Source of the DNA: Salinarimonas sp.
Lineage (GTDB): Bacteria; Pseudomonadota; Alphaproteobacteria; Rhizobiales; Beijerinckiaceae
Reading direction: 5' to 3'
Assembly: GCA_020832565.1 (NCBI GenBank)
Contig: JAFIEI010000037.1
Coordinates: forward strand, 1-37,891
Length of the DNA stretch: 37,891 bases
Part shown: positions 1 to 7,522 of the stretch, in pieces
Position numbering within the stretch: position 1 is the first letter of the stretch
Layout: the number at the start of each line of letters is the position of its first letter
Position numbers and translations under genes: made by a program
Notes under the pieces: model-generated
Databases searched by the model: none
Seen by the model: the letters and a program-made list of their open reading frames with translations, nothing else
Told to the model about the DNA's origin: nothing

Positions 1-40
1 CCCCCCCCCCCCCCCCCCCCCCCCCCGCCCCCCCCCCCCC
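1..40. repeat. poly-C tract at window edge
   Basis: Forty bases that are all C except one G at position 27. The composition has no relation to the adjacent sequence. It lies exactly at the window edge, which suggests a contig-end artefact (a reverse-complemented poly-G read tail) more than biology, although a true homopolymer cannot be excluded. Confidence 0.8.
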
Positions 41-53
41 GTTTCGGCGCGCC

Positions 54-78
54 CTCTTGGGGCGCTCTCTTGGGGCGC
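54..78. repeat. two tandem 12-bp direct repeats
   Basis: The 12-mer CTCTTGGGGCGC occurs at 54-65 and again at 67-78, separated by one base (13-bp period). It sits just inside the poly-C edge and upstream of the AT-rich leader of the oxidase gene. No function is evident, and it may belong to the same assembly-edge problem. Confidence 0.6.
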
Positions 79-324
79 ACACAATAGAGCGGCTGCGTCA
101 GAAGTATGAATGAGCAGATCTGCCGGTGTTGATGAAAATCAAACCCGTATTAATTTTATTATATATAGAAATTAAATGTAATTGGCGAGGAACGCTCTGT
201 AAAATCGCGATGCCAATGGCATCAATATTTTAAAATCAATGATTGTATGATAGTCGCAGAACAGGGGCTGGATTTATCTCTCAATGGATCGTCCCCGCCA
301 TTGGCAAAGACAGGGAAGTGACGC
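79..324 (+). promoter_or_regulatory. AT-rich upstream region of the lodA-like gene
   Basis: This 246-bp stretch contains a strongly AT-rich core (about 130-185) in otherwise GC-rich DNA, typical of a promoter region. I cannot assign a confident -35/-10 pair. No convincing coding sequence is seen in it. A GGGAAG ribosome-binding-like stretch at about 312-318 precedes the ATG at 325. Confidence 0.4.
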
Positions 325-2364
325 ATGCCTATGACTTCGAAGCGCGGCACGGAGATACGTCGCAGGGATTTCCTGGCGGGTGCGGGGATCGGCGCTCTGG
401 CGCTGGGAATGCCGCTATTGCCCAAGGCGGCGATCGCGGCTGCATCTGCGGAGGCCGCGCCGGACGGTGCAGAGATCGCTCGTGTCGCAGTCTATCCCGC
501 CCTCGGAATATCGCGCGTCGGCGGCAGCGCGTCATGGTTCCTCGCCCCGGAAGTTCCGGGCCTTCCGGCGCGACCCGAGGGCGGTTTCAAGGATGGCGAC
601 CAGCTGATCAAGAAGCAGGTCCAGCGTTTCCGCATCTATGCCTTCGATGCGCAGGATCGCGTCATCGGCGAGATCACGGAGGACCAGGCCGAGATCGCCT
701 GGGACGTGCATGTCGCCAACACCAAGGCCGCCTGGTACGGCTTCAACAATCCCCTCGACAACGGCGATCTGGCGCCCGGCCTTCCGGGGCAATTGCGCAA
801 CCAGTTCTTCGTCGATGCTGCGCAGCGCGAACGCATGCTCGTCATCGATGGCGGCGCCACGCAGATCGCGGGAGCCGGCGTGAACGCGGATGGGGATGAC
901 CCGCAATATGCGATGGGCGGACGCTTCTACGACGAGGTTCCGGTCGGCCTCGGCCAGCTGCGCACCGACGAGGCAGGGCGCTTGATGGTCTTCCCGCCCG
1001 ACGGCGTCTCGCACAGCCCGGTCGGAGCCGCCATCACCAGCTTCGCCGATAATGACGGCTGGCACGACGATTGGTGTGATGGTCCGGTCAAGGCGCGGGT
1101 GCGGCTTCCCGACGGGCGCGAACTCGAGGCCGATCACGGCTGGATTGCCTGTGTCGGGCCGAATTTCGCCCCCGAGATACCGCCGATCACCACGCTCCAT
1201 GACGTCATCGAGGATATGAACGTGCGCGAAGGCTGGAGCGAAAAGCCGGCGCTGCCGCTCTCGTTCCGCAAACACATCTATCCGACTTTCCGCCGTCTCG
1301 CCTTGATGGAATGGGTCAGCGCGGCCTCGTTCCTGCGCCAGGGCTGGCTCGATATCGGCGACTTTTCGGATCCCTCCTATATTGCCCGGCTCGCTGATCC
1401 CGGCCCCGAAGCGGCGGAGTTGCGCCGTTCGGTTTTCGCAAAATTCCGCAATCCCCATGACGATGGTCCGAATGCCTTCAAGGACCAGCAACTGCGCATC
1501 CCCTACATGCTGGGTGACGGTATCAACTATGATGGCAGCCCGCTGCAATGGTTCCAGTTTCCGGAACTGCAATATGCGATGCTTCAGCACTGGGCGGATG
1601 GTGATTTCGTCGATGACCTCGACGATGCCGAGGCCGATGCGATCACGCAGCTCGAGGATATTCCGCTGGCGCAACAGCCGGCTGCGCTCACCGAGGCCGC
1701 GCTGGAGCCCTGTTCCGGCGGCGCCTTCCATCCGGGTGTGGAGCTCAGCTATTATCTGCGCTTGCCGCCACTCTATGCCCGCGCTACCGACCCGGCGCAG
1801 GAGCCGTTCCGCATTGCGCTGGGCGACCGCGACAGCCTTGTCCAGGATGTCGGGCGGCTGCTCACCACGGAAACCGCCATGCAGGGGGGCAACGGGGCGC
1901 CGCCGCCGATCGGCCCGCAGATGCCGGGCGATCTCACCCGGTGGATGGGTCTGCCATGGCAATGCGATGCCTTCAGCTGCCAGCAGGTGGTGATGCAGGA
2001 GGAATTCCCCACGGCAGTCTGGTGGCCGGCATTGCTGCCCGTCGATGTGCTGCCGGAAGTGTACTACCTGCAGCTCATGCGTGAGGATCTTTCGGCATCA
2101 GAGCGCCTGCGCTTCTACAACAGCCGCGTTGCGTGGTCGCGCGGGGTGGCGGGGATCGGCTACCATGCCAATGCGAGCTACTGGGATGGCATCACCAACA
2201 TGATCCAGCTCTGGCAGCGCATGGGTTTTCTGGAGAAGCGCCCCGGCCCGACCGATCCGGCGCGCCCCGACGGTATTCCCGACGAGCTCTTCGTCGAAGT
2301 CGGGCGCGGCAATATGGAAATGCGTTTCGACTGGACGCCGGAAGACGGGCAATTGCCCAAATGA
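325..2364 (+). CDS. lodA-like: LodA/GoxA-family CTQ-dependent amino-acid oxidase, Tat-type signal
   Basis: A 679-residue protein of the LodA/GoxA family, quinoprotein oxidases that use a cysteine tryptophylquinone (CTQ) made from their own Cys and Trp and release H2O2 from amino acids. Family-typical stretches are DNDGWHDDWCDGPV (242-255), HGWIACVGPNFAPE (271-284) and LPWQCDAFSC (543-552). D548-x3-C552 has the Asp/Cys spacing of the CTQ site. The partner Trp could be W604 or W566/W567 and needs an alignment. The N-terminus (RRRDFLAG, 12-19, then a hydrophobic stretch ending in AIAAA) resembles a twin-arginine signal, so export of the folded enzyme is inferred. A second ATG at 331 is also possible. 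The maturase gene follows after 17 bp. Substrate (Lys, Gly or other) cannot be read from sequence. Confidence 0.85.
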   Translation: MPMTSKRGTEIRRRDFLAGAGIGALALGMPLLPKAAIAAASAEAAPDGAEIARVAVYPALGISRVGGSASWFLAPEVPGLPARPEGGFKDGDQLIKKQVQRFRIYAFDAQDRVIGEITEDQAEIAWDVHVANTKAAWYGFNNPLDNGDLAPGLPGQLRNQFFVDAAQRERMLVIDGGATQIAGAGVNADGDDPQYAMGGRFYDEVPVGLGQLRTDEAGRLMVFPPDGVSHSPVGAAITSFADNDGWHDDWCDGPVKARVRLPDGRELEADHGWIACVGPNFAPEIPPITTLHDVIEDMNVREGWSEKPALPLSFRKHIYPTFRRLALMEWVSAASFLRQGWLDIGDFSDPSYIARLADPGPEAAELRRSVFAKFRNPHDDGPNAFKDQQLRIPYMLGDGINYDGSPLQWFQFPELQYAMLQHWADGDFVDDLDDAEADAITQLEDIPLAQQPAALTEAALEPCSGGAFHPGVELSYYLRLPPLYARATDPAQEPFRIALGDRDSLVQDVGRLLTTETAMQGGNGAPPPIGPQMPGDLTRWMGLPWQCDAFSCQQVVMQEEFPTAVWWPALLPVDVLPEVYYLQLMREDLSASERLRFYNSRVAWSRGVAGIGYHANASYWDGITNMIQLWQRMGFLEKRPGPTDPARPDGIPDELFVEVGRGNMEMRFDWTPEDGQLPK

Positions 2365-2381
2365 GCCGATAGGGAGTCGGG

Positions 2382-3509
2382 ATGACCGTCGAACGCGCGG
2401 TGGCGCATGCCCGGGTGATCGTCGTGGGCGACGGTGTTGCAGGGGCGGCCGCTTGCGTTGCTCTGGCGCAGGCCGGCCTTGAGCCCCTCTGGCTGGTCCG
2501 TGAGGGCCCGGATTCGCGCGGTGCCAATGCCGATCCCGTCGGCGAATCCCTGTCGCCGGCGGCGATCCCGGTTCTGGAGGAGATGGGGCTCGGCGCGATT
2601 CTCGATTCACCCCGGCATCGGGCCTCCCAGGTGACATTCTCGGCCTGGGGCAGCGATGCTCTGATGGAGCGCAATGCCTTCCTCCACCTGGAAGGGCCGG
2701 GACGCGTCATCGACCGTCGCTTCTTCGAGGCGCAATTGCATGAAGCCGCCGACGCGGTTGCGACGCGCCTGATCGGCGAAATCGATCAGATGCGGCCGCG
2801 CGATGACGGCGGCTGGAGCCTGATGCTTGCCGGCGGGGATGCCGTCACAGCTGATTTCCTGATCGATGCGACGGGGCGCGCGGCAGATCTCGGGCGCCGG
2901 CTCGGCGTTTTCGAGCGGGTCGACCAGCTCGTCGCCGCCACGGCTTTCCTCGTCCAGCGTGATCTCGATGTCGAACCGACGCGTGCGACGCTGATCGAGG
3001 CGGTCGCGCAGGGCTGGTGGTACGCGACGCTCCTGCCTGACGGACGCCTTGCCCTCGCATTCTTCAGCGATCCCGATCTCCTGCCGAAAAACCTCTCGCG
3101 TGATCCGGACGCCTGGCGCGATCTGCTCCGGCGAAGTATCTATGTGGGGCGTTGGGTCGATGATGCGGGGTTTGCCGTCGAGACCCCGCCGCGCCTCGTC
3201 AGTGCCGGCACGGCGCGGCTGCAGGTGCCGTGCATCGCGACGTCGTCGGGGTCGGGTTGGGCCGCAATCGGCGATGCCGCGGTTGCCTTCGATCCTCTCT
3301 CATCGCATGGGCTCACGACTGCCTTGTGGACGGCTTCGCGCGCGGGCGCTGCGGCTGCGAAATGGCTTGCCGGCGATCACGAGCACCTTGCCGCCTATGC
3401 CCGCTCTGTCGATGCCGGCTTTGCCGGCTTCCTGCGTCAGCGCGATGCGATCTATGGGCGCGAGCGCCGTTTCCGCGACCATCCGTTCTGGCGCCGACGG
3501 TTGCGGTGA
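2382..3509 (+). CDS. lodB-like: LodB-type FAD-dependent maturase of the CTQ oxidase
   Basis: A 375-residue flavoprotein of the tryptophan-halogenase/geranylgeranyl-reductase-like fold. It has an N-terminal dinucleotide-binding glycine motif (VVGDGVAGAAA), a mid-protein FLIDATGR motif, and a C-terminal GDAAVAFDPLSSHG motif that binds the FAD ribityl/pyrophosphate. The ending RERRFRDHPFWRRR is typical of LodB proteins. LodB homologues are required for CTQ formation in their paired LodA, and the 17-bp gap to the oxidase supports one transcript. It has no signal peptide, so maturation would happen in the cytoplasm before export. Its ATG at 2382 follows a GGGAG ribosome site. Confidence 0.85.
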   Translation: MTVERAVAHARVIVVGDGVAGAAACVALAQAGLEPLWLVREGPDSRGANADPVGESLSPAAIPVLEEMGLGAILDSPRHRASQVTFSAWGSDALMERNAFLHLEGPGRVIDRRFFEAQLHEAADAVATRLIGEIDQMRPRDDGGWSLMLAGGDAVTADFLIDATGRAADLGRRLGVFERVDQLVAATAFLVQRDLDVEPTRATLIEAVAQGWWYATLLPDGRLALAFFSDPDLLPKNLSRDPDAWRDLLRRSIYVGRWVDDAGFAVETPPRLVSAGTARLQVPCIATSSGSGWAAIGDAAVAFDPLSSHGLTTALWTASRAGAAAAKWLAGDHEHLAAYARSVDAGFAGFLRQRDAIYGRERRFRDHPFWRRRLR

Positions 3510-3537
3510 CCCAGAGGCGAGCCCGTCACCTCAACCG
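3498..3537. terminator. hairpin spanning two convergent stop codons
   Basis: Arms at 3498-3510 and 3525-3537 form a 13-bp stem with one mismatch and a 14-base loop. It covers the last codons and stop of the lodB-like gene (+) and the stop of the epoxide hydrolase (-). There is no T-run on either side, so intrinsic termination is uncertain, but its placement fits a shared bidirectional stop. Confidence 0.5.
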
Positions 3538-4703
3538 CGCCTGAGGGGACGGAAGAACGCCCTGATCTCGCGCGCGAGCGCCTCGGGCTGCTCCATCGCC
3601 GCGAAGTGACCCCCGCGCTCCATCTCCGTCCAGCGCCTGATGTCGCTGAACGCGTGCTCGGCGAGGGAGCGTGGCGGGCGCAGGATCTCACGCGGGAACT
3701 GGCAATAGCCGGTGGGTACCGAAACCGGTTCACCGGGTGGGATCGGCCAGGGCCCGTGCATACGGGCGTAATAGGGCCAGAAAGACGCGCCGATGCATTG
3801 TGTGAACCAGTACAGGGAGATGTTTGCCAGCATCGCGTCCCTTCCGATCGCTCCTTCGGGATCGCCTCCGCCATCCGACCAGTTGCGGAATTTCTCGATG
3901 ATCCAGGCGGCGAGCCCCGTGGGCGAATCGTTGAGGGCATAGGCCAGCGTCTGAGGGCGCGTGCCCTGGATCCACTGGTATCCGGTCTCCTCCTTCAGGA
4001 ACTCCGCGAGCTCCTTGCCATATGCGCGTTCATGCGCAGCAGCGTCGTCGGGGATCGTGTCGGGTGCACGCCGGATCGGCATCATGTTCAGGTGAATGCC
4101 GGAGATCAGCTGCGCATGGCTGTGGCCGAGCCGGGCCGTCACGAACGAGCCCCAGTCACCGCCCTGCGCCCCGAAGCGCTCGTAGCCTAGCACTTCCTGC
4201 ATCAGCCGCGCGAAGCATGCGGCGATTTCCTCGACGGCGAAACGCCGCTGCCCCGGCTGGAAAGAGAGGGTGTAGCCGGGCAGGGAAGGGGCGACGATGG
4301 TGAAGGAATCCGCAGGGTCGCCACCGAATGCCGCCGGGTCGGTCAGCATGGGAATGATGTCGAGGAATTCGAATACGGAGCCCGGCCAGCCGTGCGAGAG
4401 GAGGAGGGGATGGGGATCGGGCCCGCGCCCGGCCACATGGATGAAATGGAGGTCGATCCCGTCGATCCCGACGGCGAATTGCGGGAGCCGGTTCAGCCGC
4501 TCCTCCTGCGCGCGCCAGTCGAACCTGTCGCTCCAATAGCTGACGATCTCGCGCATATAGTCGAGATCCGTACCGTGGGCCCAACCGGCGCCGGGGGCCG
4601 TATCCGGCAGGCGGGCGCGCTGCAGGCGCTGGCGAAGATCCGCGATCGCCTCCTCGGGAACGGATAGCGTGAAGGGTCGGGGCTGTGCCGCAATACTCGT
4701 CAT
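3531..4703 (-). CDS. epoxide hydrolase (EHN / alpha-beta hydrolase)
   Basis: A 390-residue alpha/beta hydrolase with the N-terminal EHN domain of microsomal-type epoxide hydrolases (about residues 8-115), which opens epoxides to diols through an enzyme ester. HGWPGS (104-109) is the oxyanion-hole motif. GGDWG supplies the nucleophile D183, and GGHFAAME near the C-terminus supplies the catalytic H366. The length matches the family and no signal peptide is seen. The ATG at 4703 has an AGGAG site six bases upstream. It is divergent from the TetR gene across a palindrome-containing region, so TetR control is plausible but unproven. Substrate unknown. Confidence 0.88.
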   Translation of the reverse strand: MTSIAAQPRPFTLSVPEEAIADLRQRLQRARLPDTAPGAGWAHGTDLDYMREIVSYWSDRFDWRAQEERLNRLPQFAVGIDGIDLHFIHVAGRGPDPHPLLLSHGWPGSVFEFLDIIPMLTDPAAFGGDPADSFTIVAPSLPGYTLSFQPGQRRFAVEEIAACFARLMQEVLGYERFGAQGGDWGSFVTARLGHSHAQLISGIHLNMMPIRRAPDTIPDDAAAHERAYGKELAEFLKEETGYQWIQGTRPQTLAYALNDSPTGLAAWIIEKFRNWSDGGGDPEGAIGRDAMLANISLYWFTQCIGASFWPYYARMHGPWPIPPGEPVSVPTGYCQFPREILRPPRSLAEHAFSDIRRWTEMERGGHFAAMEQPEALAREIRAFFRPLRRG

Positions 4704-4747
4704 CCTGGTCTCCTGCCATGTCCATAGCGGGTCCCGGTCGCGCTATG

Positions 4748-4780
4748 TTCCCGATTCCCGCCACGCGCAGGGAACGGGAA
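4748..4780. promoter_or_regulatory. imperfect inverted repeat in epoxide hydrolase/TetR interval
   Basis: TTCCCGATTCCC at 4748-4759 faces GGGAACGGGAA at 4770-4780, complementary apart from one extra base. It lies in the leader of the epoxide hydrolase and could be an operator or an mRNA hairpin. Confidence 0.35.
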
Positions 4781-4794
4781 TTCAAGTCCACCAA

Positions 4795-4816
4795 CTTATC
4801 GGGCTGCACCGATAAG
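4795..4816. promoter_or_regulatory. perfect 8-bp-arm palindrome, candidate TetR operator
   Basis: CTTATCGG (4795-4802) and CCGATAAG (4809-4816) are perfect complements separated by six bases. The 22-bp span is typical of TetR-family operators, and it lies between the divergent epoxide hydrolase and TetR genes. The link to this TetR protein is inferred from position. Confidence 0.5.
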
Positions 4817-4898
4817 CGTCGTTCCGGAGCAGGGCGGGTGTCAACAAGCGCGTCCCGGCGCAACGCGTAATCCGCCCGGTTCCCGGCGAAGATCGCGC

Positions 4899-4948
4899 TT
4901 GACAGGTAAGGCCGGTTGATCAAGATTTTAATCAAGCGCTTAATCAAG
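4899..4948 (+). promoter_or_regulatory. TTGACA box and three phased 9-bp direct repeats upstream of tetR
   Basis: A consensus -35 hexamer TTGACA is at 4899-4904. Downstream, TTGATCAAG (4916-4924), TTAATCAAG (4928-4936) and TTAATCAAG (4940-4948) repeat with an exact 12-bp period, ending 47 bp before the TetR start codon. No good -10 is visible, but any -10 at normal spacing would fall inside the repeats, so a protein bound there could block or remodel this promoter. Confidence 0.5.
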
Positions 4949-4995
4949 GATTGGCGCGAGGCGAGGAACGCAGGACAGGGATCGGGGGCGCCGGG

Positions 4996-5715
4996 ATGGT
5001 CGAGCCTACCGCATTGCGCTTCAGGCACAGCCGCAGCACGCCGGAGTCCGATGATATTGCGGGCACGCGCCGTGAGACGCCGGAACTGATCCTGGATGCG
5101 GCGGAAGCGATCTTCGCGGATAGCGGCTTCGACGGCGCCACGACACGGGCCATCGCACAGGCCGCCAATGTCAATCCGGCGCTGATCCATTATCACTTCA
5201 AGAGCAAGGAGCAGCTCTTCGAGGCCGTCTTCGCCCGGCGCTCGGAGGAGATCAATGCGCGTCGCCGCGCGTTGCTGGCTGCGGTTATGGCGCGCGGTGA
5301 CGAAGTCGGGCTGGAGGAGGTCTTCGTCGCCTTTCTGCGCCCCACGGTGGAACTGGGGCGGGCGCGTTCCGGCCAGGGGCGGCACTATGCGCGCATCGTC
5401 GTTCATGTCGCGAGCGGCACCGACGAGCGTTCCCGCCGGCTCACGAGCGCACGCTACGATGCCATCGCGCGCGATTTCATCGCGGCGATCGAAAACCGCG
5501 TCCCGGGGCTCGACCGGGAGGCCGCCACACGCGGTTATCTCAATGCGGTGGCGATCGGTCTTTCGCTGATGGCGCCGACGGGGCGGGCGCGTACGCTCTC
5601 GCAGGGCGCCTGCAGCGATGATGTCGATACACTCGTGGAGGATGCGGCGGCCTTCATCGCGGCCGGCATCAAGGCACTTGCACGCCGATCCGCCGACAAG
5701 CGCGGTCAAACCTGA
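4996..5715 (+). CDS. TetR/AcrR-family transcriptional regulator
   Basis: A DNA-binding regulator of about 239 residues. The TetR helix-turn-helix is in the first third (ILDAAEAIFADSGFDGATTR, then the recognition segment ending NPALIHYHFKSKEQLF), followed by a helical ligand-binding domain. I chose ATG 4996, since the longer reading from 4951 adds unstructured residues and would start only three bases after the repeat array. It is encoded 73 bp upstream of the TRAP operon on the same strand and divergent from the epoxide hydrolase. It could regulate either or both; the effector is unknown. Confidence 0.85.
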   Translation: MVEPTALRFRHSRSTPESDDIAGTRRETPELILDAAEAIFADSGFDGATTRAIAQAANVNPALIHYHFKSKEQLFEAVFARRSEEINARRRALLAAVMARGDEVGLEEVFVAFLRPTVELGRARSGQGRHYARIVVHVASGTDERSRRLTSARYDAIARDFIAAIENRVPGLDREAATRGYLNAVAIGLSLMAPTGRARTLSQGACSDDVDTLVEDAAAFIAAGIKALARRSADKRGQT

Positions 5716-5788
5716 CGACAATCATACTGCCCGGCACAAGAACCGGTGCAACATCGTCAACAAAGGGAACAAAGGGAAGGAAACGACC

Positions 5789-6862
5789 ATGAGACTCAGA
5801 TTCAAGCATTCCGTAGCGGCAATCGCACTCGGCGCAGCCCTCGGCTTGCCGCTGCAGGCGAGCGCGCAGGAGGAAATCTCCATCACCGTGGTGAACGGTC
5901 ATCCGCCGATCTTCCTGTGGGTGCAGCAACTGACCGAGACCTTCATTCCGACCGTCGATGCGGCGCTCGAAGGTACGCCCTACAGCATCGCCTGGACGGA
6001 AGCCTATGGCGGCACGCTCGCGGCGGTCGGCGGCGAGCTCGAAGCGCTCGAGGACGGCCTCGCCGAGGTGGGTGTCGTGCCGACCGTGTTCGAGCCCACG
6101 GCGCTGCCGTTGCAGAATGTCAGCTATTTCACACCCTTCTCCAGCCCCGATGCGCGTCTCGTGCTCGATGCCGTGAACTCCTTGCACGAGTCCATCCCCG
6201 GCATGGCCGAGAGCTGGCGCGCCTATGACATCGAATATCTCGGCGGCGGCTTTGCGCTCGACAACTACCTGCTGATGACGACCTTCCCCGTCGAAACGCT
6301 GGATGATCTCGACGGACGGCGCATTGCGGCGCCCGGGCCTGCGGTGAACTGGCTCGAGGGCACCGGCGCCGTCGGCGTCGCGGGCAATCTCACGACCTAC
6401 TACAACGACATCCAGACGGGTGTATTCGAGGGCGTGGTCGTGTTTCCGACTGCCGCCGCGCCGGCGCGGCTTCAGGAGGTTGCACCCTATGTCACGATCA
6501 CGAATTTCGGAGCGCAATATGCCGGCTCGGTCGTCTCGAACGGCCCCTGGTTCGATGCCCAGCCCACCGAGGTCCAGGAGGCCCTGCGCGCCGGCGCCGC
6601 AGCTTATACGGAGGCCTATCTCGAGGCGCAGGCGGCGCGCGTGGAGGCGGCCATGGAGACGCTCGCGAGCGGGGATGGGGCGGTGACCGAACTCTCCGAC
6701 GAAGAGCGTGTCCGCTGGGCCGAGGCGCTTCCGGACATGGCCGGTCAGTGGGCGGAGAACGCCGATGGCCGTGGCCTGCCCGGCACCGAGGTGCTCGATG
6801 CCTATATCGACATCCTGCGCGAGGCCGGGGCGCCGCTGCTGCGCGACTGGTCGCAGCGCTGA
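5789..6862 (+). CDS. dctP: TRAP transporter substrate-binding protein (DctP family)
   Basis: A 357-residue periplasmic binding protein for a tripartite ATP-independent transporter. Residues 1-26 are a Sec signal (basic start, hydrophobic core, cleavage near ASAQE). The mature part has the DctP fold, with family-like stretches around LGGGFALDNYLLMTTFPVETLDDL and the segment WLEGTGAVGVAGN. The open frame extends upstream to 5618, but ATG 5789 is chosen because it begins a clean signal peptide and has an AAGGAA site. It is the first gene of a run of six. TRAP ligands are usually carboxylates; this ligand cannot be named. Confidence 0.85.
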   Translation: MRLRFKHSVAAIALGAALGLPLQASAQEEISITVVNGHPPIFLWVQQLTETFIPTVDAALEGTPYSIAWTEAYGGTLAAVGGELEALEDGLAEVGVVPTVFEPTALPLQNVSYFTPFSSPDARLVLDAVNSLHESIPGMAESWRAYDIEYLGGGFALDNYLLMTTFPVETLDDLDGRRIAAPGPAVNWLEGTGAVGVAGNLTTYYNDIQTGVFEGVVVFPTAAAPARLQEVAPYVTITNFGAQYAGSVVSNGPWFDAQPTEVQEALRAGAAAYTEAYLEAQAARVEAAMETLASGDGAVTELSDEERVRWAEALPDMAGQWAENADGRGLPGTEVLDAYIDILREAGAPLLRDWSQR

Positions 6863-6881
6863 GGGTTATCCGCGTGTAAAC

Positions 6882-6908
6882 GGCGGGGCGCATCCTGCGC
6901 GTCTCGCC
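6882..6908 (+). other. hairpin between dctP and dctQ
   Basis: GGCGGGGCGCA (6882-6892) can pair with TGCGCGTCTCGCC (6896-6908), allowing G-U pairs and a small bulge. There is no T-run. Stem-loops in this position often protect binding-protein mRNA from decay, which would give more DctP than membrane subunits. That role is inferred. Confidence 0.35.
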
Positions 6909-6937
6909 GCAATGAACCCTCTTGCCGGACAAGAGCC

Positions 6938-7522
6938 ATGGCTGCGACCGAAGATCTGCATACGGGGATACGCCTCGTCGATGCGAGCGCGCGTCTGCTC
7001 GACCGCGTCACGGCGCTCATGAGCGCGCTCGGCACGATCGCCATATTGCTGGTGATGCTTTTGATCAGCGTCGATGTGGCCGGCCGCTTCTTCTTCGGGC
7101 GCCCGATCGCGGGGGTGCCGGAGATGGTGGCGATGTCTATCCTCGCGATCGTCTTCCTGCAGATCGCCAATACGCTGTCACGCGGCAAGCTCACGCGCAG
7201 CGACGCCTTTCTCGGCTACCTGCGCAAACGCAACCAGCGCCTCGGCGACGGGCTCGACGCCCTGATGCATCTGGCAGGGACATTTCTCATCTACGTGCTC
7301 GTGACCGCGTTCTACCCGCTCTTCATGCGCAGCTACGGGCGCAACGAGATGGTCGGGACCGTTGGGCAGTTCATGGCGCCGATCTGGCCGGTGCATCTGA
7401 TCGTCCTGGTCGGCTCGGGAATGCTGCTTGCGGTCTTTTCCATGCGCGCCCTGTGCCTCGCCATTCGCGCCTGGAAGGGCGTCGAAACCGAAGACCAGGC
7501 AGACGGGGAGGGCGCGCAATGA
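6938..7522 (+). CDS. dctQ: TRAP transporter small permease (DctQ family)
   Basis: A 194-residue inner-membrane protein with four predicted transmembrane helices (about 25-50, 62-80, 108-130, 145-170), the usual DctQ size and topology. Residues 60-75 resemble the family motif that follows helix one (EMVAMSILAIVFLQIANTL). It acts with DctM as the membrane part of the TRAP importer, driven by Na+ or H+ gradients. Its stop overlaps the DctM start (ATGA at 7519-7522), so the two are translationally coupled. Confidence 0.85.
   Translation: MAATEDLHTGIRLVDASARLLDRVTALMSALGTIAILLVMLLISVDVAGRFFFGRPIAGVPEMVAMSILAIVFLQIANTLSRGKLTRSDAFLGYLRKRNQRLGDGLDALMHLAGTFLIYVLVTAFYPLFMRSYGRNEMVGTVGQFMAPIWPVHLIVLVGSGMLLAVFSMRALCLAIRAWKGVETEDQADGEGAQ

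Noticed and set aside
532-1962. 476-codon minus-strand open frame opposite the oxidase gene
   Set aside because: It is a high-GC antisense shadow; the plus frame carries family motifs, a signal and a ribosome site, while this frame has none.
4156-5721. 521-codon minus-strand open frame covering the TetR gene and part of the epoxide hydrolase
   Set aside because: It reads the hydrolase out of frame and the TetR gene backwards; only the hydrolase and TetR frames show motifs.
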